Origin: Bacillota bacterium
GTDB taxonomy: Bacteria > Eremiobacterota > SpSt-956 > JAKJGF01
Reading direction: 5' to 3'
Length of the DNA: 32,678 bases
NCBI GenBank assembly: GCA_029555925.1
Contig: JAKPQU010000023.1
Span: 1 to 32,678 of the forward strand
Below are positions 7,160-15,195 of the stretch, one piece after another. The translations under genes were made by a program, and so were the position numbers. The number at the start of each line of letters is the position of its first letter. Positions within the stretch are counted from its first letter, which is position 1. The notes under the pieces were generated by a model. That model did not search any database. It was not told the DNA's origin and saw only the letters and a program-made list of their open reading frames with translations.

Positions 7160-9238
7160 TTGAAAAATTTTGAGACTAAAGACATAAGAAATGTAGGACT
7201 TTATTCCCATGGAGGAGTAGGGAAAACATCTCTTGCTGAAGCCATGCTTTATAATGCAAAGGTAATAGACAGACTCGGTTCTGTAGACAAAGGAAATACT
7301 GTCTGTGATTTTGACCCGGATGAAATCATGAGAAAAATGAGTATATCCTCTGCCATAGCACCTCTGGAATGGAAAGGCAAAAAAATAAATATTATAGATA
7401 CGCCGGGATTTATAGATTTTATAGGTGACGTAACAGGAAGTCTTAGAGTTGTTGATGCAGGTATAGTCCTTCTCTCTGCCGTAGCAGGAGTGGAAGTAGG
7501 TACTGAAATCATGTGGCAGCTTATGGAAGAACATAAAATGCCAAGAGTAATATTAGTAAATGCGATGGATAAAGAAAACGCAAATTTTGACCAGGCTCTT
7601 GATAAATTCAAAGAATTACTGTCAGAAGATATAATACCTCTGCAGCTTCCCATAGGCAGTTCGGAATCATTTAAAGGCATAGTAGATCTCATTAAAATGA
7701 AAGCATTTATATGTTCAGACGGACAGTGTAAGGAAGAAAATATCCCTGCAGATATGAAAGACAGAGTGGATGAAATAAGAGTTGCTCTTACAGAAAAGAT
7801 AGCAGAAAATGATGAAGAACTGATGGATAAGTATTTCTCCGAAGGAGAATTATCTCAGGAGGAATTACAGAGAGGTTTGCGTAAAGCTTTTGTTGACTGT
7901 GGAATAACTCCTGTTCTATGTTCTTCCGCACTGAAAAACATGGGAGTTTCTCTAATTATGGATTTAATTGTCGACATATTCCCTACCCCTCTTGAAGGAA
8001 GACCTATAAAAGGACATAAACCTTCAGGAGAAGAAGTGGAGATAAAATGTTCCCCCGAAGCTCCTCTTTCTGCTTTAGTCTATAAAACTATGGCAGATCC
8101 TTTTGTAGGTAAATTGAGTTATTTCCGCGTATTTTCCGGTGTATTCAGTCCTGATTGCACTGTTTATAATTCCACTAAAGAAAAAGAAGAAAGAATAACA
8201 AAGCTTTATTATGCAACAGGTAAAAATCAGGAAGTGGCAGGTCGTATAACCACCGGTGACATAGCTGTGACGGCAAAATTACAGGAAACAGTAACAGGTG
8301 ATACTTTATGTACAAAAGATAATATTGTTATACTTGAACCAATAGTATTTCCAAAGCCTGTTATGATAATGGCCCTCAAGGCAAAAACCAAGGCAGATGA
8401 AGATAAACTGACCACTTCTTTAGCAAGGCTTGTAGAAGAAGACCCGACTCTTACTTCTGAAAGAAATCAGGAAACCAGACAGTTACTTCTGTCCGGCATG
8501 GGTGAAAGCCATTTGAATATAGTATTAGCCAGACTTGAAAGAAAATTCGGTGTAAATGCAGAGCTACAAAAGCCTTTAATCTCATACAGAGAAACAATAA
8601 AATCCAGAGCTACTGCAGAAGGAAAACACAAGAAACAATCAGGAGGACGCGGTCAGTTCGGCCATGTATGGCTTGAGATCAATCCTCTTCCTAAAGATCA
8701 ACATTTTGAATTTGTAAATAAGATAGTCGGCGGAGTTGTCCCGAAAAACTATATACCTGCCGTAGAAAAAGGTGTAGTAAACACTATGGCAGAAGGTTTC
8801 CTTGCAGGTTATCCCATTACAAATATACAGGTAACAATTTACGATGGTTCATACCATACGGTAGACTCTTCCGATATAGCTTTCCAGCTTGCAGGAAGAC
8901 TGGCTTTAAGAAAAGCTATGGAACAGGCAAATCCTATTTTACTGGAACCAATCATGTATTTAGAGGTAACAGTTCCGAGTGATTATATGGGAGATGTTAT
9001 GGGAGACCTTAACAGCAAAAGAGGAAGAATACTGGGCATGGAACCGGCAGGTAAAAAGAATCAGGTTATAAAAGCCCATGTTCCTCATGGCGAAATGCTT
9101 AATTACTGCATAGATCTTCGTTCCATAACACAGGGCAGAGGAAGATTTAAAATGGAATTTGCCCATTATGAAGAAGTACCTGCAATGCTTGCTGAAAAAG
9201 TAATAGAAGAAGCAAAGAAAGCAAAGGAAGAAAGTTAG
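7160..9238 (+). CDS. Elongation factor G-like translational GTPase
   Basis: A 692-residue EF-G paralogue of the EF-G-like (EF-G-2/FusA2) type rather than canonical FusA. The P-loop is SHGGVGKTS (16-24), G3 is DTPGF (80-84), and domains III, IV and V are complete (GGRGQFGHV and a HGEMLNYCIDLRSITQGRG end). The G4 motif usually reads NKMD but is NAMD at 134-137, so the base-stacking Lys is missing. The TTG start has an ideal AAAGGAGG nine bases upstream. It sits after selB, selC and the LIM-like gene, so it is part of a translation block. Family members have weaker or specialised GTPase/translocase roles; which applies here cannot be told from sequence. Confidence 0.93.
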   Translation: MKNFETKDIRNVGLYSHGGVGKTSLAEAMLYNAKVIDRLGSVDKGNTVCDFDPDEIMRKMSISSAIAPLEWKGKKINIIDTPGFIDFIGDVTGSLRVVDAGIVLLSAVAGVEVGTEIMWQLMEEHKMPRVILVNAMDKENANFDQALDKFKELLSEDIIPLQLPIGSSESFKGIVDLIKMKAFICSDGQCKEENIPADMKDRVDEIRVALTEKIAENDEELMDKYFSEGELSQEELQRGLRKAFVDCGITPVLCSSALKNMGVSLIMDLIVDIFPTPLEGRPIKGHKPSGEEVEIKCSPEAPLSALVYKTMADPFVGKLSYFRVFSGVFSPDCTVYNSTKEKEERITKLYYATGKNQEVAGRITTGDIAVTAKLQETVTGDTLCTKDNIVILEPIVFPKPVMIMALKAKTKADEDKLTTSLARLVEEDPTLTSERNQETRQLLLSGMGESHLNIVLARLERKFGVNAELQKPLISYRETIKSRATAEGKHKKQSGGRGQFGHVWLEINPLPKDQHFEFVNKIVGGVVPKNYIPAVEKGVVNTMAEGFLAGYPITNIQVTIYDGSYHTVDSSDIAFQLAGRLALRKAMEQANPILLEPIMYLEVTVPSDYMGDVMGDLNSKRGRILGMEPAGKKNQVIKAHVPHGEMLNYCIDLRSITQGRGRFKMEFAHYEEVPAMLAEKVIEEAKKAKEES

Positions 9239-9242
9239 AATA

Positions 9243-9328
9243 GTGAATAGTGAAGCGTGAAGCGTGAAACGAAAGAGATATTTATTTCAATTCGTCTCAC
9301 GTCTCACGACTCACCTCTCACGTCTCAC
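9243..9328. repeat. Foldback heptad block abutting the DUF4132 start
   Basis: Forward GTGAATA, GTGAAGC, GTGAAGC, GTGAAAC (9243-9270), a 23-bp AT-rich spacer, then reverse GTCTCAC, GTCTCAC, GACTCAC, CTCTCAC, GTCTCAC (9294-9328). The reverse array ends five bases before the next ATG, where a ribosome site would be expected. Confidence 0.95.
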
Positions 9329-9333
9329 AACCT

Positions 9334-10956
9334 ATGAATTCAATCCAGACGTTAATACAACAACTATCTGAACCTCTCAGAGATAAAATTAAACATTTAT
9401 CCTCCCCAGTTACAGCTTTATTGGAAATATATACCGGATGTGAAGCTCATGATTTTTCTATCATCAAAGATATACTTATAGAAGCCGGAAAAGATGAAGA
9501 ACAGAGAGTAAAGATTGTGGATAAAATAACGGCCTGTCTGAACAGTACAAAACAGATAATAAGACTCGGCACCATTGATATAATATACGAACTTAACAAG
9601 GATTTTATCACATCATTAAAAAAGCCGGGCAACCTGGCATTGAGCATTATAGACTGTCTTTCTGTCTCTATGAGAGAAGCGCCCGATATAGATGTCACTA
9701 AAGGCTATAAAATGCTTACTCTTATCGGAAATATCTGGCCAGATGAAGTATTTCCGTTGCTCTTTAAAGCCTTAAAAGATAATTTCCATCCCTGCCGGAC
9801 CGGATTTATGCGCATCTTCGGAGACATTAATTTTGAAAATCATTTCTGGCTGGAAAGACTTTCGCCATATATAATAGATTTTCTCTCCTCGGACGAAGAG
9901 GAACTTATCATATCGGTTACAGAGGTTATAAAGAAACAATTTCCCCATTTTCCATGTCTTATGGGAAGGTTTATACTGCCAGTATTAAATCTCCTTTTAA
10001 CAGGAAATAATGTTGTTCAGGAAGCAGCAGGTGAAGTTATACTTGAAATATCACTTACTCACAGCGAATTCCTTACAGATTTTGTAACTGCATTAATCGA
10101 TTATATAAAACTGGAAGGAAAGTCAAAAAAAGCTATACTCCTGACAGGTAATGCCATAGGTAATCTGAGCAGTAACAGAGGGGAAATAGATGATATTATA
10201 AAAAAAGTGATAAAAAAAGACGGTATCATAGAAGAGATTACAGACAGAAAATTTGACATAGCCAGAAAAATAATGGAACAGGCCATGATAACACAGGAAA
10301 AATTTACTATAAAAGAATTCACATGGCTCTTCGGAGATGATATATTCAAAGAAATTCCTGCCAGACTGGTGTTAAATCTCTATGGAGAAAAAGGTAGTTT
10401 CCTCGGCATATATCACGAAAAAAACTGGCTTACAGTAGAAGGTAAACTCAGGTTTGCCCATACGAAACAACTGTTTACCGTAGCCCATCCTCTGGATATA
10501 TTTTTCGCCAATCAAATCATCATGTGGCAGAAGATCATAATGGATCATAATGTTAAACAGCCTTTTCAGCAGATATTCAGGAGTCTTTACTCACTCCATA
10601 TGGATGAAATAACGGAAATAGAATCATGGCGTTATTCAAAACAGAAACTGATGCCTCAAAAAGCTAAAGAGAGTTTCCTTAAAGAAGGATTTATCCTGGA
10701 AGATAATTATGCCCTGTATAACTGGAAGGATAACCATGTACAGATCAGGTTCATATGGGACAGAGAGCGCAGTGCAGATAAAGGGCTGTCCATAACAGGT
10801 CCCATACAATTTTATAAAATACTGGATCTGAAGTCAAATATTATAGATAATAAGAAAATTCCTCTCTGGCAGGTAGAGCCGAAGATCTTCAGTGAAACAA
10901 TAAGAAAACTGGAGATGGTAATATCCAGGAGTATTTTCAGAAAGTCCTTTTATTAA
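9334..10956 (+). CDS. HEAT-like repeat protein with C-terminal DUF4132-type domain
   Basis: A 540-residue soluble protein. Residues about 1-330 are alpha-helical repeats of HEAT type (repeating SPYIIDFLSSDEEELIISV-like helices). From about 360 the sequence matches the DUF4132/WGR-associated pattern as I recall it: RFAHTKQLFTVAHPLD, a Trp-Gln before QPFQQIFRSLY, and a C-terminal region ending in an LEMVISRSIFRKSFY helix. The biochemical role of DUF4132 is not established. The only usable start is the ATG at 9334, which follows a heptad repeat block with no Shine-Dalgarno sequence; translation may be leaderless or inefficient. The gene is convergent with the FlhA-like gene, with repeats between them. 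Confidence 0.75.
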   Translation: MNSIQTLIQQLSEPLRDKIKHLSSPVTALLEIYTGCEAHDFSIIKDILIEAGKDEEQRVKIVDKITACLNSTKQIIRLGTIDIIYELNKDFITSLKKPGNLALSIIDCLSVSMREAPDIDVTKGYKMLTLIGNIWPDEVFPLLFKALKDNFHPCRTGFMRIFGDINFENHFWLERLSPYIIDFLSSDEEELIISVTEVIKKQFPHFPCLMGRFILPVLNLLLTGNNVVQEAAGEVILEISLTHSEFLTDFVTALIDYIKLEGKSKKAILLTGNAIGNLSSNRGEIDDIIKKVIKKDGIIEEITDRKFDIARKIMEQAMITQEKFTIKEFTWLFGDDIFKEIPARLVLNLYGEKGSFLGIYHEKNWLTVEGKLRFAHTKQLFTVAHPLDIFFANQIIMWQKIIMDHNVKQPFQQIFRSLYSLHMDEITEIESWRYSKQKLMPQKAKESFLKEGFILEDNYALYNWKDNHVQIRFIWDRERSADKGLSITGPIQFYKILDLKSNIIDNKKIPLWQVEPKIFSETIRKLEMVISRSIFRKSFY

Positions 10957-10959
10957 AAT

Positions 10960-11219
10960 CGTTACGCGTTACGCGTAACGCGTGACGGGTGGTTCCATCA
11001 CTCACTGCTCACTCTCTCCACCATTCAACCTTCACCACCCGTTAAAGCCTCCATTTTTTCAGTGACCAGTTTTTTCAGTGACCAGTTATCAGTTACCAGT
11101 TATAATAAATTTATAGTTTTAGATGAAAATAAATAGTTATTTATAAACTTTAAACTATAAAACAAGTTTACTGTTTATTTACAGTTCATTGTTCACTGGT
11201 TACTGCTCACTGCTCACTG
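10960..11219. repeat. Palindrome and foldback repeats between convergent genes
   Basis: A 28-bp near-perfect palindrome of CGTTAC/CGTAAC units at 10960-10987 is followed by reverse heptads (ACTCACT, GCTCACT). A second foldback covers 11056-11219: CAGTGAC/CAGTTAC units on the left and CACTGGTTAC, GCTCACT units on the right flank an AT-rich core. No ORF is present. It could terminate transcription from both sides. Confidence 0.8.
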
Positions 11220-12863
11220 TCAAAGTCCCATAGAATCAATCTCATTTAACAGCCCCTTAAGTATAGAAGAATGACATTCTTTCAGCAAGTTCTCATCAAG
11301 TACTATCATTCCTACAGGTTTAAGACTTACTCCCTGAGCTATTTCATTATAAGATAACACTGTTACGGAAGAAAATCTTTCTTCGATAAACCTCCTGAAA
11401 TAAAGCCTTATTGCAGGGGAACATACTATTACCGATTTTAAGCCTTTATTTTTTAACAGTTCATCCTGTTCCCTGACAGAAGCAAACAATTTCTCTTTAA
11501 TATGTTCCTTTATAACTATACTATTCCCTTTATTGTTTCTTCTTATGCTCGCCAGTAAAAAACTCTCCACTGCAGGATCAATCAGGGCAGCATAAAGATA
11601 TCCCTCAAAGGTTTTATATTCGTTACATAAAGATATTTTAACTGCCTGACGCACATATTCTGACAGGACATCAGTATTACGGCTGACAGCAGCATATTCT
11701 ATAACAGTTTCACAGATTGTCAGCATATCTCTTATAGATACATGTTCATATAACAGGTTTTTAAGAATTTTATTGAATTCCACAACAGAAATAACTTTAT
11801 CCAGTTCTCTCCTTACAACCGGATATTCTTTCAGTAAACGGCTGAGAAGATCTTCTGTTTCCTGAATGCCTAAAAATTTAAATGAATATTTCCGTAACAC
11901 CTCTGTAAGTAATGCAGCAATAACACTTACAGGGTCAAAGATCATACACCCTCCTCTTTCTGCTTCTGAACGCTGATCCGAAGTAATCCATGCACCGGGC
12001 ATATTATAGGTCGGGTCAAGTACCTTTTTCCCTCTGAGTTTCTGAATATGTGTTTCCGGCCCTATGGCAAGAAACCGTTTGAAATAAATGTCACAGTTAG
12101 CTACAGGTATATCCTTTATGCTCAAAAGTAATTCATTATTCTTAAGGCCGAAATTATCTTTCACCCTGACAGAAGGAACTATTACGCCCGTATCCATTAC
12201 TATATGCTTTCTTATGGAAGCAATTCTGTCCAGAAACAGCTTTTTCGTTTTATGCCCCATAAGAGAAATCAATTCCTTTCCCAGTTCCAGGGTAACGGGA
12301 GGAATATACATTTCTTTACAGGTATCTTCAGGGTTTATCTCTTCCTGTAAAAAAGAAGATAAACCGTTTCTGAAAAACCTTCTGGAAGACAGAGGTTTAA
12401 GGAGAAGATTTAAAACAGGAGTAAAGGTACAGCCCAGAAAATAAATTACTGAAAGTAATATTCTGCCATCAGGGAGAATAAAGAAGATAATTTTCTGAAA
12501 GTCCAGTGTAAAGGAAACAGATAAAGAATCTTTACCGGAAAAAGGAACAGCAAATGTAAACTGTCTGTGATAGGGAGAGATAAATGTTACGGAAAAATCT
12601 CTTTTTCTTTCCATTATGTTAACCTGCCAGGCTGATTCCAGTAAAATAAATATATCTCCCTGCTTATTTATTTGAATACAATTCTGGCCGAACGTACGGG
12701 TTATTCCCTGACCTGTATTTATTTCGGTAATATGTTTATTGACCGACAGTATTTCAGAGCGAGATAAAAGTGTTATAATTTCATCCACTTCTTTAAAAAA
12801 CAAAGACTTTTGCTTGTATAATATTAATTCTTCCGCTAAATTTACTGATTTTTCATTTTTCAT
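11220..12863 (-). CDS. Orphan protein with FlhA/FHIPEP-type cytosolic domain
   Basis: Residues about 185-545 align by eye with the cytosolic C-terminal domain of FlhA/SctV, the export-gate protein of flagellar and type III secretion systems: LDRIASIRKHI (211-221), GVIVPSVRVKDN (226-237), YNMPGAWITSDQRSEAE (286-302), DPVSVIAALLTEVLRK (310-325) and VSIRDMLTICETVIEYAA (375-392). The eight-helix membrane channel that forms the first half of FlhA is absent. The N-terminal 180 residues are instead an unrecognised, mostly beta-looking region with one mildly hydrophobic patch (124-155). No flagellar gene is nearby; the upstream genes are a deacetylase and two small ORFs. Known FlhA uses this domain to dock chaperone-substrate complexes, so a free ring or adaptor is possible. 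I am confident of the homology, not of the function. Confidence 0.8.
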   Translation of the reverse strand: MKNEKSVNLAEELILYKQKSLFFKEVDEIITLLSRSEILSVNKHITEINTGQGITRTFGQNCIQINKQGDIFILLESAWQVNIMERKRDFSVTFISPYHRQFTFAVPFSGKDSLSVSFTLDFQKIIFFILPDGRILLSVIYFLGCTFTPVLNLLLKPLSSRRFFRNGLSSFLQEEINPEDTCKEMYIPPVTLELGKELISLMGHKTKKLFLDRIASIRKHIVMDTGVIVPSVRVKDNFGLKNNELLLSIKDIPVANCDIYFKRFLAIGPETHIQKLRGKKVLDPTYNMPGAWITSDQRSEAERGGCMIFDPVSVIAALLTEVLRKYSFKFLGIQETEDLLSRLLKEYPVVRRELDKVISVVEFNKILKNLLYEHVSIRDMLTICETVIEYAAVSRNTDVLSEYVRQAVKISLCNEYKTFEGYLYAALIDPAVESFLLASIRRNNKGNSIVIKEHIKEKLFASVREQDELLKNKGLKSVIVCSPAIRLYFRRFIEERFSSVTVLSYNEIAQGVSLKPVGMIVLDENLLKECHSSILKGLLNEIDSMGL

Positions 12864-12885
12864 AATTTTTCAATATACATTCCTG

Positions 12886-13092
12886 TTATAATTTTTTTAA
12901 CATAACCATACGTCCATCCGGACTCATATCTATCTGTTTATAATCCTTTATGAGAATAGTTGTAATATCTACAAGAATATGAGCCACTATAAATTTACCG
13001 TTAATCAAAACTTTATTATCTTCCTGTCTCAAAATTATTTCAAATTTATTTTTTATATTATTATAAAAGATAACAGATTTAGATAATAACAT
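12886..13092 (-). CDS. Small hypothetical protein, 68 residues
   Basis: I do not recognise it. It begins six bases after the stop of the membrane protein and ends 22 bases before the FlhA-like gene, so it fits an operon. It has no clear Shine-Dalgarno sequence. The sequence alternates hydrophobic and polar residues (NKVLINGKFIVAHILVDIT) like a small beta-alpha domain. It could be a chance ORF. Confidence 0.45.
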   Translation of the reverse strand: MLLSKSVIFYNNIKNKFEIILRQEDNKVLINGKFIVAHILVDITTILIKDYKQIDMSPDGRMVMLKKL

Positions 13093-13098
13093 AATTGT

Positions 13099-13482
13099 TT
13101 AAAAGATAAAAAAAGATAGTATAACCGCTGCGATAAAACGAAAACACACTTTTTGCCTTAATAACTTATCCATAAAAATAGTTAGAATTAAAATTGCAGG
13201 ATAACATACGGCGAACAAATTACCATCATAACTTCTACTCTGGAAATAACTAAAAATGCCCAGGCCAAGTATAGATAAAAATACTATTGATTTAATTGTT
13301 CTATCAGTATTTCTATCAAAAAGAACTTTAATGCCATAAGATAAACCTGCTATATATATCAATATAACCATGTTCCACATTAGAATTATAGTAATAATCG
13401 AGCAGATTAAACTAATTATTAAAACAATTGTAGATTTTTTTTCATTTAATTCATTTATTTCCGGCATACTTAATAATGTCAA
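13099..13482 (-). CDS. Small four-helix membrane protein
   Basis: Up to 127 residues with a charged N-terminus and four hydrophobic segments (about 20-42, 44-55, 66-80 and 90-105), plus a hydrophobic C-terminus. No family is recognised. The start is uncertain: TTG at 13482 sits too close to AGAGG, and ATG at 13467 too far from it. It follows the deacetylase gene by 11 bases, suggesting one transcript. Confidence 0.6.
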   Translation of the reverse strand: MTLLSMPEINELNEKKSTIVLIISLICSIITIILMWNMVILIYIAGLSYGIKVLFDRNTDRTIKSIVFLSILGLGIFSYFQSRSYDGNLFAVCYPAILILTIFMDKLLRQKVCFRFIAAVILSFFIF

Positions 13483-13493
13483 GCCTCTATCTG

Positions 13494-14228
13494 CTAGAAC
13501 TTATTATAATCTGTAAGTTTAATACCAAGCTCATTGACCAGATTTAACATTTCAGGTGCTGTCAACACTGCTAACTCCTTCTCTCTTTTATTATTGTATG
13601 ATGAAATTCCTTCAAGGAAATCAGTATTATATCCCGGATGACACATTATCTCACTCACACCGTCTTTTAAATTTTTCAAAATATATTCCATTGTGGATAC
13701 AGTGGCCCGGTCACCGTAAAAATTTTCATAAAAGTAATCAGGAGTTTTAATATTCAGCGCCGATGTTTCATCTTTATGAAGCCCTGACCGTGATCTCATG
13801 GGAAGATTTTTTTCACGGGCAAAATCAAAAAATATTTTTTTCAATTCAGGTTTTGTATGAACATGATGGTGAGAATCAAAATGAGACGGTTTTATACCTG
13901 AGGCAAGGAATCTATTATATTGAGCATCTATCTCTCTTACAACCTGGGATATGTGTTCCGGTTCTATCTCAAATCTCCTGTTAAATCGTCCTTCTTTATT
14001 TACAAGAGCAGGCACATCATTGCAGAGCGGTTCTCCAAAGGTAAGATTAAAGTGTATCCCTGCAGATACGGAAGCATTTGAAAGTAAATTCACGGTTTTA
14101 TCAAAGCCAGGTATATTGACCATAACAGTAGTACTGGTAACAATACCATTACGGGAAGCTTCTATTATGCCACGGGACACATCTTCTGTCAGATTATAAT
14201 CATCAGCGTTCACTATGAGATATTTCAT
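13494..14228 (-). CDS. YdjC/ChbG-family carbohydrate deacetylase
   Basis: A 244-residue metal-dependent deacetylase of the YdjC family, which removes acetyl groups from N-acetylated (oligo)saccharides. The start MKYLIVNADDYNLTEDV carries the metal-binding Asp-Asp; HFDSHHHVHTKPEL supplies the His ligands and the final conserved patch is MCHPGYNTD. The ATG at 14228 has an ideal GGAGG site. The frame extends 22 codons further, but that part is heptad-repeat DNA and should not be translated. It appears to be first in an operon with two small ORFs and the FlhA-like gene. Confidence 0.92.
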   Translation of the reverse strand: MKYLIVNADDYNLTEDVSRGIIEASRNGIVTSTTVMVNIPGFDKTVNLLSNASVSAGIHFNLTFGEPLCNDVPALVNKEGRFNRRFEIEPEHISQVVREIDAQYNRFLASGIKPSHFDSHHHVHTKPELKKIFFDFAREKNLPMRSRSGLHKDETSALNIKTPDYFYENFYGDRATVSTMEYILKNLKDGVSEIMCHPGYNTDFLEGISSYNNKREKELAVLTAPEMLNLVNELGIKLTDYNKF

Positions 14229-14253
14229 TGGTTTCCTCCATTTATTGAAGATC

Positions 14254-14401
14254 GTAACGCGTGACTGGTGATGCCTATAAAAAAATCCTATCACAATACA
14301 AAGGGTTTTATAGTGTATTTCATAACTTATTAGAATTTAAGTCGTCGTGACGCGTGACGGGCTTAATCCCTGCGCATCACGCATTACGCTTTACGCATTA
14401 C
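14254..14401. repeat. Heptad blocks upstream of deacetylase
   Basis: Forward GTAACGC, GTGACTG, GTGATGC at 14254-14274. A foldback follows with forward GTGACGC, GTGACGG (14347-14360) and reverse GCATCAC, GCATTAC, GCTTTAC, GCATTAC (14374-14401). Confidence 0.85.
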
Positions 14402-14452
14402 GAGGTCATTATTTATGGATAGTTATGAAACTAACTATAATAAAACCTCTTT

Positions 14453-14473
14453 CCTTCACTCTTCACCCTTCAC
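14453..14473 (-). repeat. Reverse heptad block (CCTTCAC, TCTTCAC, CCTTCAC)
   Basis: Three tandem 7-bp reverse units in the same gap, using the GTGAAGG/GTGAAGA spelling. Confidence 0.8.
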
Positions 14474-14525
14474 TATTAATACAATCATTTTACCATAGAT
14501 AGACTCGAAATTCTACTTCAGTGAA

Positions 14526-14552
14526 AGGATTTTTATATATTACTATAGAATT
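14526..14552 (+). promoter_or_regulatory. Candidate promoter box GGATTTTT...CTATAGAATT
   Basis: GGATTTTT at 14527 with TATAGAAT starting 17 bases later, 94 bp before the zinc-ribbon gene ATG. The pair is nearly the same as at 27933-27957. Confidence 0.4.
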
Positions 14553-14580
14553 ATAAAGTAACAATTCATAAATAATCCTC

Positions 14581-14615
14581 GCGTCACGCGTCACGCGTCA
14601 CGCGTCACGCGTCAC
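14581..14615 (-). repeat. Five perfect GCGTCAC heptads
   Basis: Five identical consecutive 7-bp units, the cleanest array in the window, ending 17 bp before the ribosome site of the following gene. Confidence 0.98.
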
Positions 14616-14644
14616 GAAACATAATTCAGAAGGAGGTTTTACAA

Positions 14645-15091
14645 ATGGATTGTCCGAAATGTGGAAGTGCCAATGATGATGAAAACAGATTCTGTACAAC
14701 CTGTGCATCACCGCTCTATGAATCATCCGGTCCTAACGTACAGGAAAGCAGTGTTACACCGAGCTATGCTCCCACATCTGTAACACCTAAAAAATATATT
14801 CAACCTTCTGGTAAAAAAGAGCCTCTCTGGATGGCTGTTGCCAGTGCGGTAATACCGGGATTAGGGCAGATACTGGTAGGACAGATAACCAAAGGAGCCC
14901 TTTTGCTTGTAGGAGCTGTTGTGCTTATATGTGCAAGCTGTTTTTCAGCTGGACTTTCTGCTGCTCCTCTGTTGCTTTTATGCGCATTTTCCGCTTTTGA
15001 CGCTTATAAAATAACTGAAAAATTAAATGGAGGTCAGGAAGTAGGAGAAATGGAATTTTTCTTCCAGAGTCAGGGAGATAATAAAAAGTGA
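14645..15091 (+). CDS. Zinc-ribbon protein with TM2-like membrane domain
   Basis: 148 residues with strong AAGGAGG and ATG. An N-terminal zinc ribbon (Cys3, Cys6, Cys17, Cys20 in CPKCG...CTTC) is followed by a Ser/Pro/Thr-rich linker (25-60). Two hydrophobic helices come next (about 68-88 IPGLGQILVGQITKGALLL and 90-120), then an AFDAYKI motif. The layout matches the common zinc-ribbon plus TM2-like small membrane proteins, whose role is unknown. The stop codon TGA lies inside the first unit of a GTGAGTC heptad array. Confidence 0.85.
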   Translation: MDCPKCGSANDDENRFCTTCASPLYESSGPNVQESSVTPSYAPTSVTPKKYIQPSGKKEPLWMAVASAVIPGLGQILVGQITKGALLLVGAVVLICASCFSAGLSAAPLLLLCAFSAFDAYKITEKLNGGQEVGEMEFFFQSQGDNKK

Positions 15092-15108
15092 GTCGTGAGT
15101 CGTGAGTC
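15088..15108 (+). repeat. Heptad block GTGAGTC x3 over a stop codon
   Basis: Three identical units, the first of which contains the TGA stop of the preceding gene. Confidence 0.9.
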
Positions 15109-15145
15109 AAACAACCACACGTTGCTTATGATAGTAACTGACAAT

Positions 15146-15174
15146 AAGAGGTGAGGTTAATAGCCTCACCTCTT
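15146..15174. terminator. Bidirectional hairpin between convergent genes
   Basis: A perfect 11-bp stem AAGAGGTGAGG/CCTCACCTCTT with a 7-nt loop, centred between the convergent zinc-ribbon and GH13 genes. There is no long T tract on either strand, so termination strength is uncertain. Confidence 0.7.
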
Positions 15175-15195
15175 AAAATTTACTATCTAAAAAAC

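Larger units (their letters stand above)
14229..14644. other. 416-bp divergent intergenic region, repeat-rich
   Basis: No gene. It holds four separate heptad blocks and a GGATTTTT...TATAGAAT box pointing at the zinc-ribbon gene. On the minus strand AGGATTTTTTT (14278-14289) lies about 50 bp upstream of the deacetylase. Confidence 0.7.

Noticed and set aside
14229..14294. N-terminal extension of the deacetylase by 22 codons
   Set aside because: The extension is translated heptad-repeat DNA; the internal ATG has a perfect ribosome site and the NADDY start of the family.
14581..14615. CRISPR or variable-number repeat of a phase-variable gene
   Set aside because: Units are 7 bp with no spacers and lie outside coding sequence; no promoter overlap is evident.
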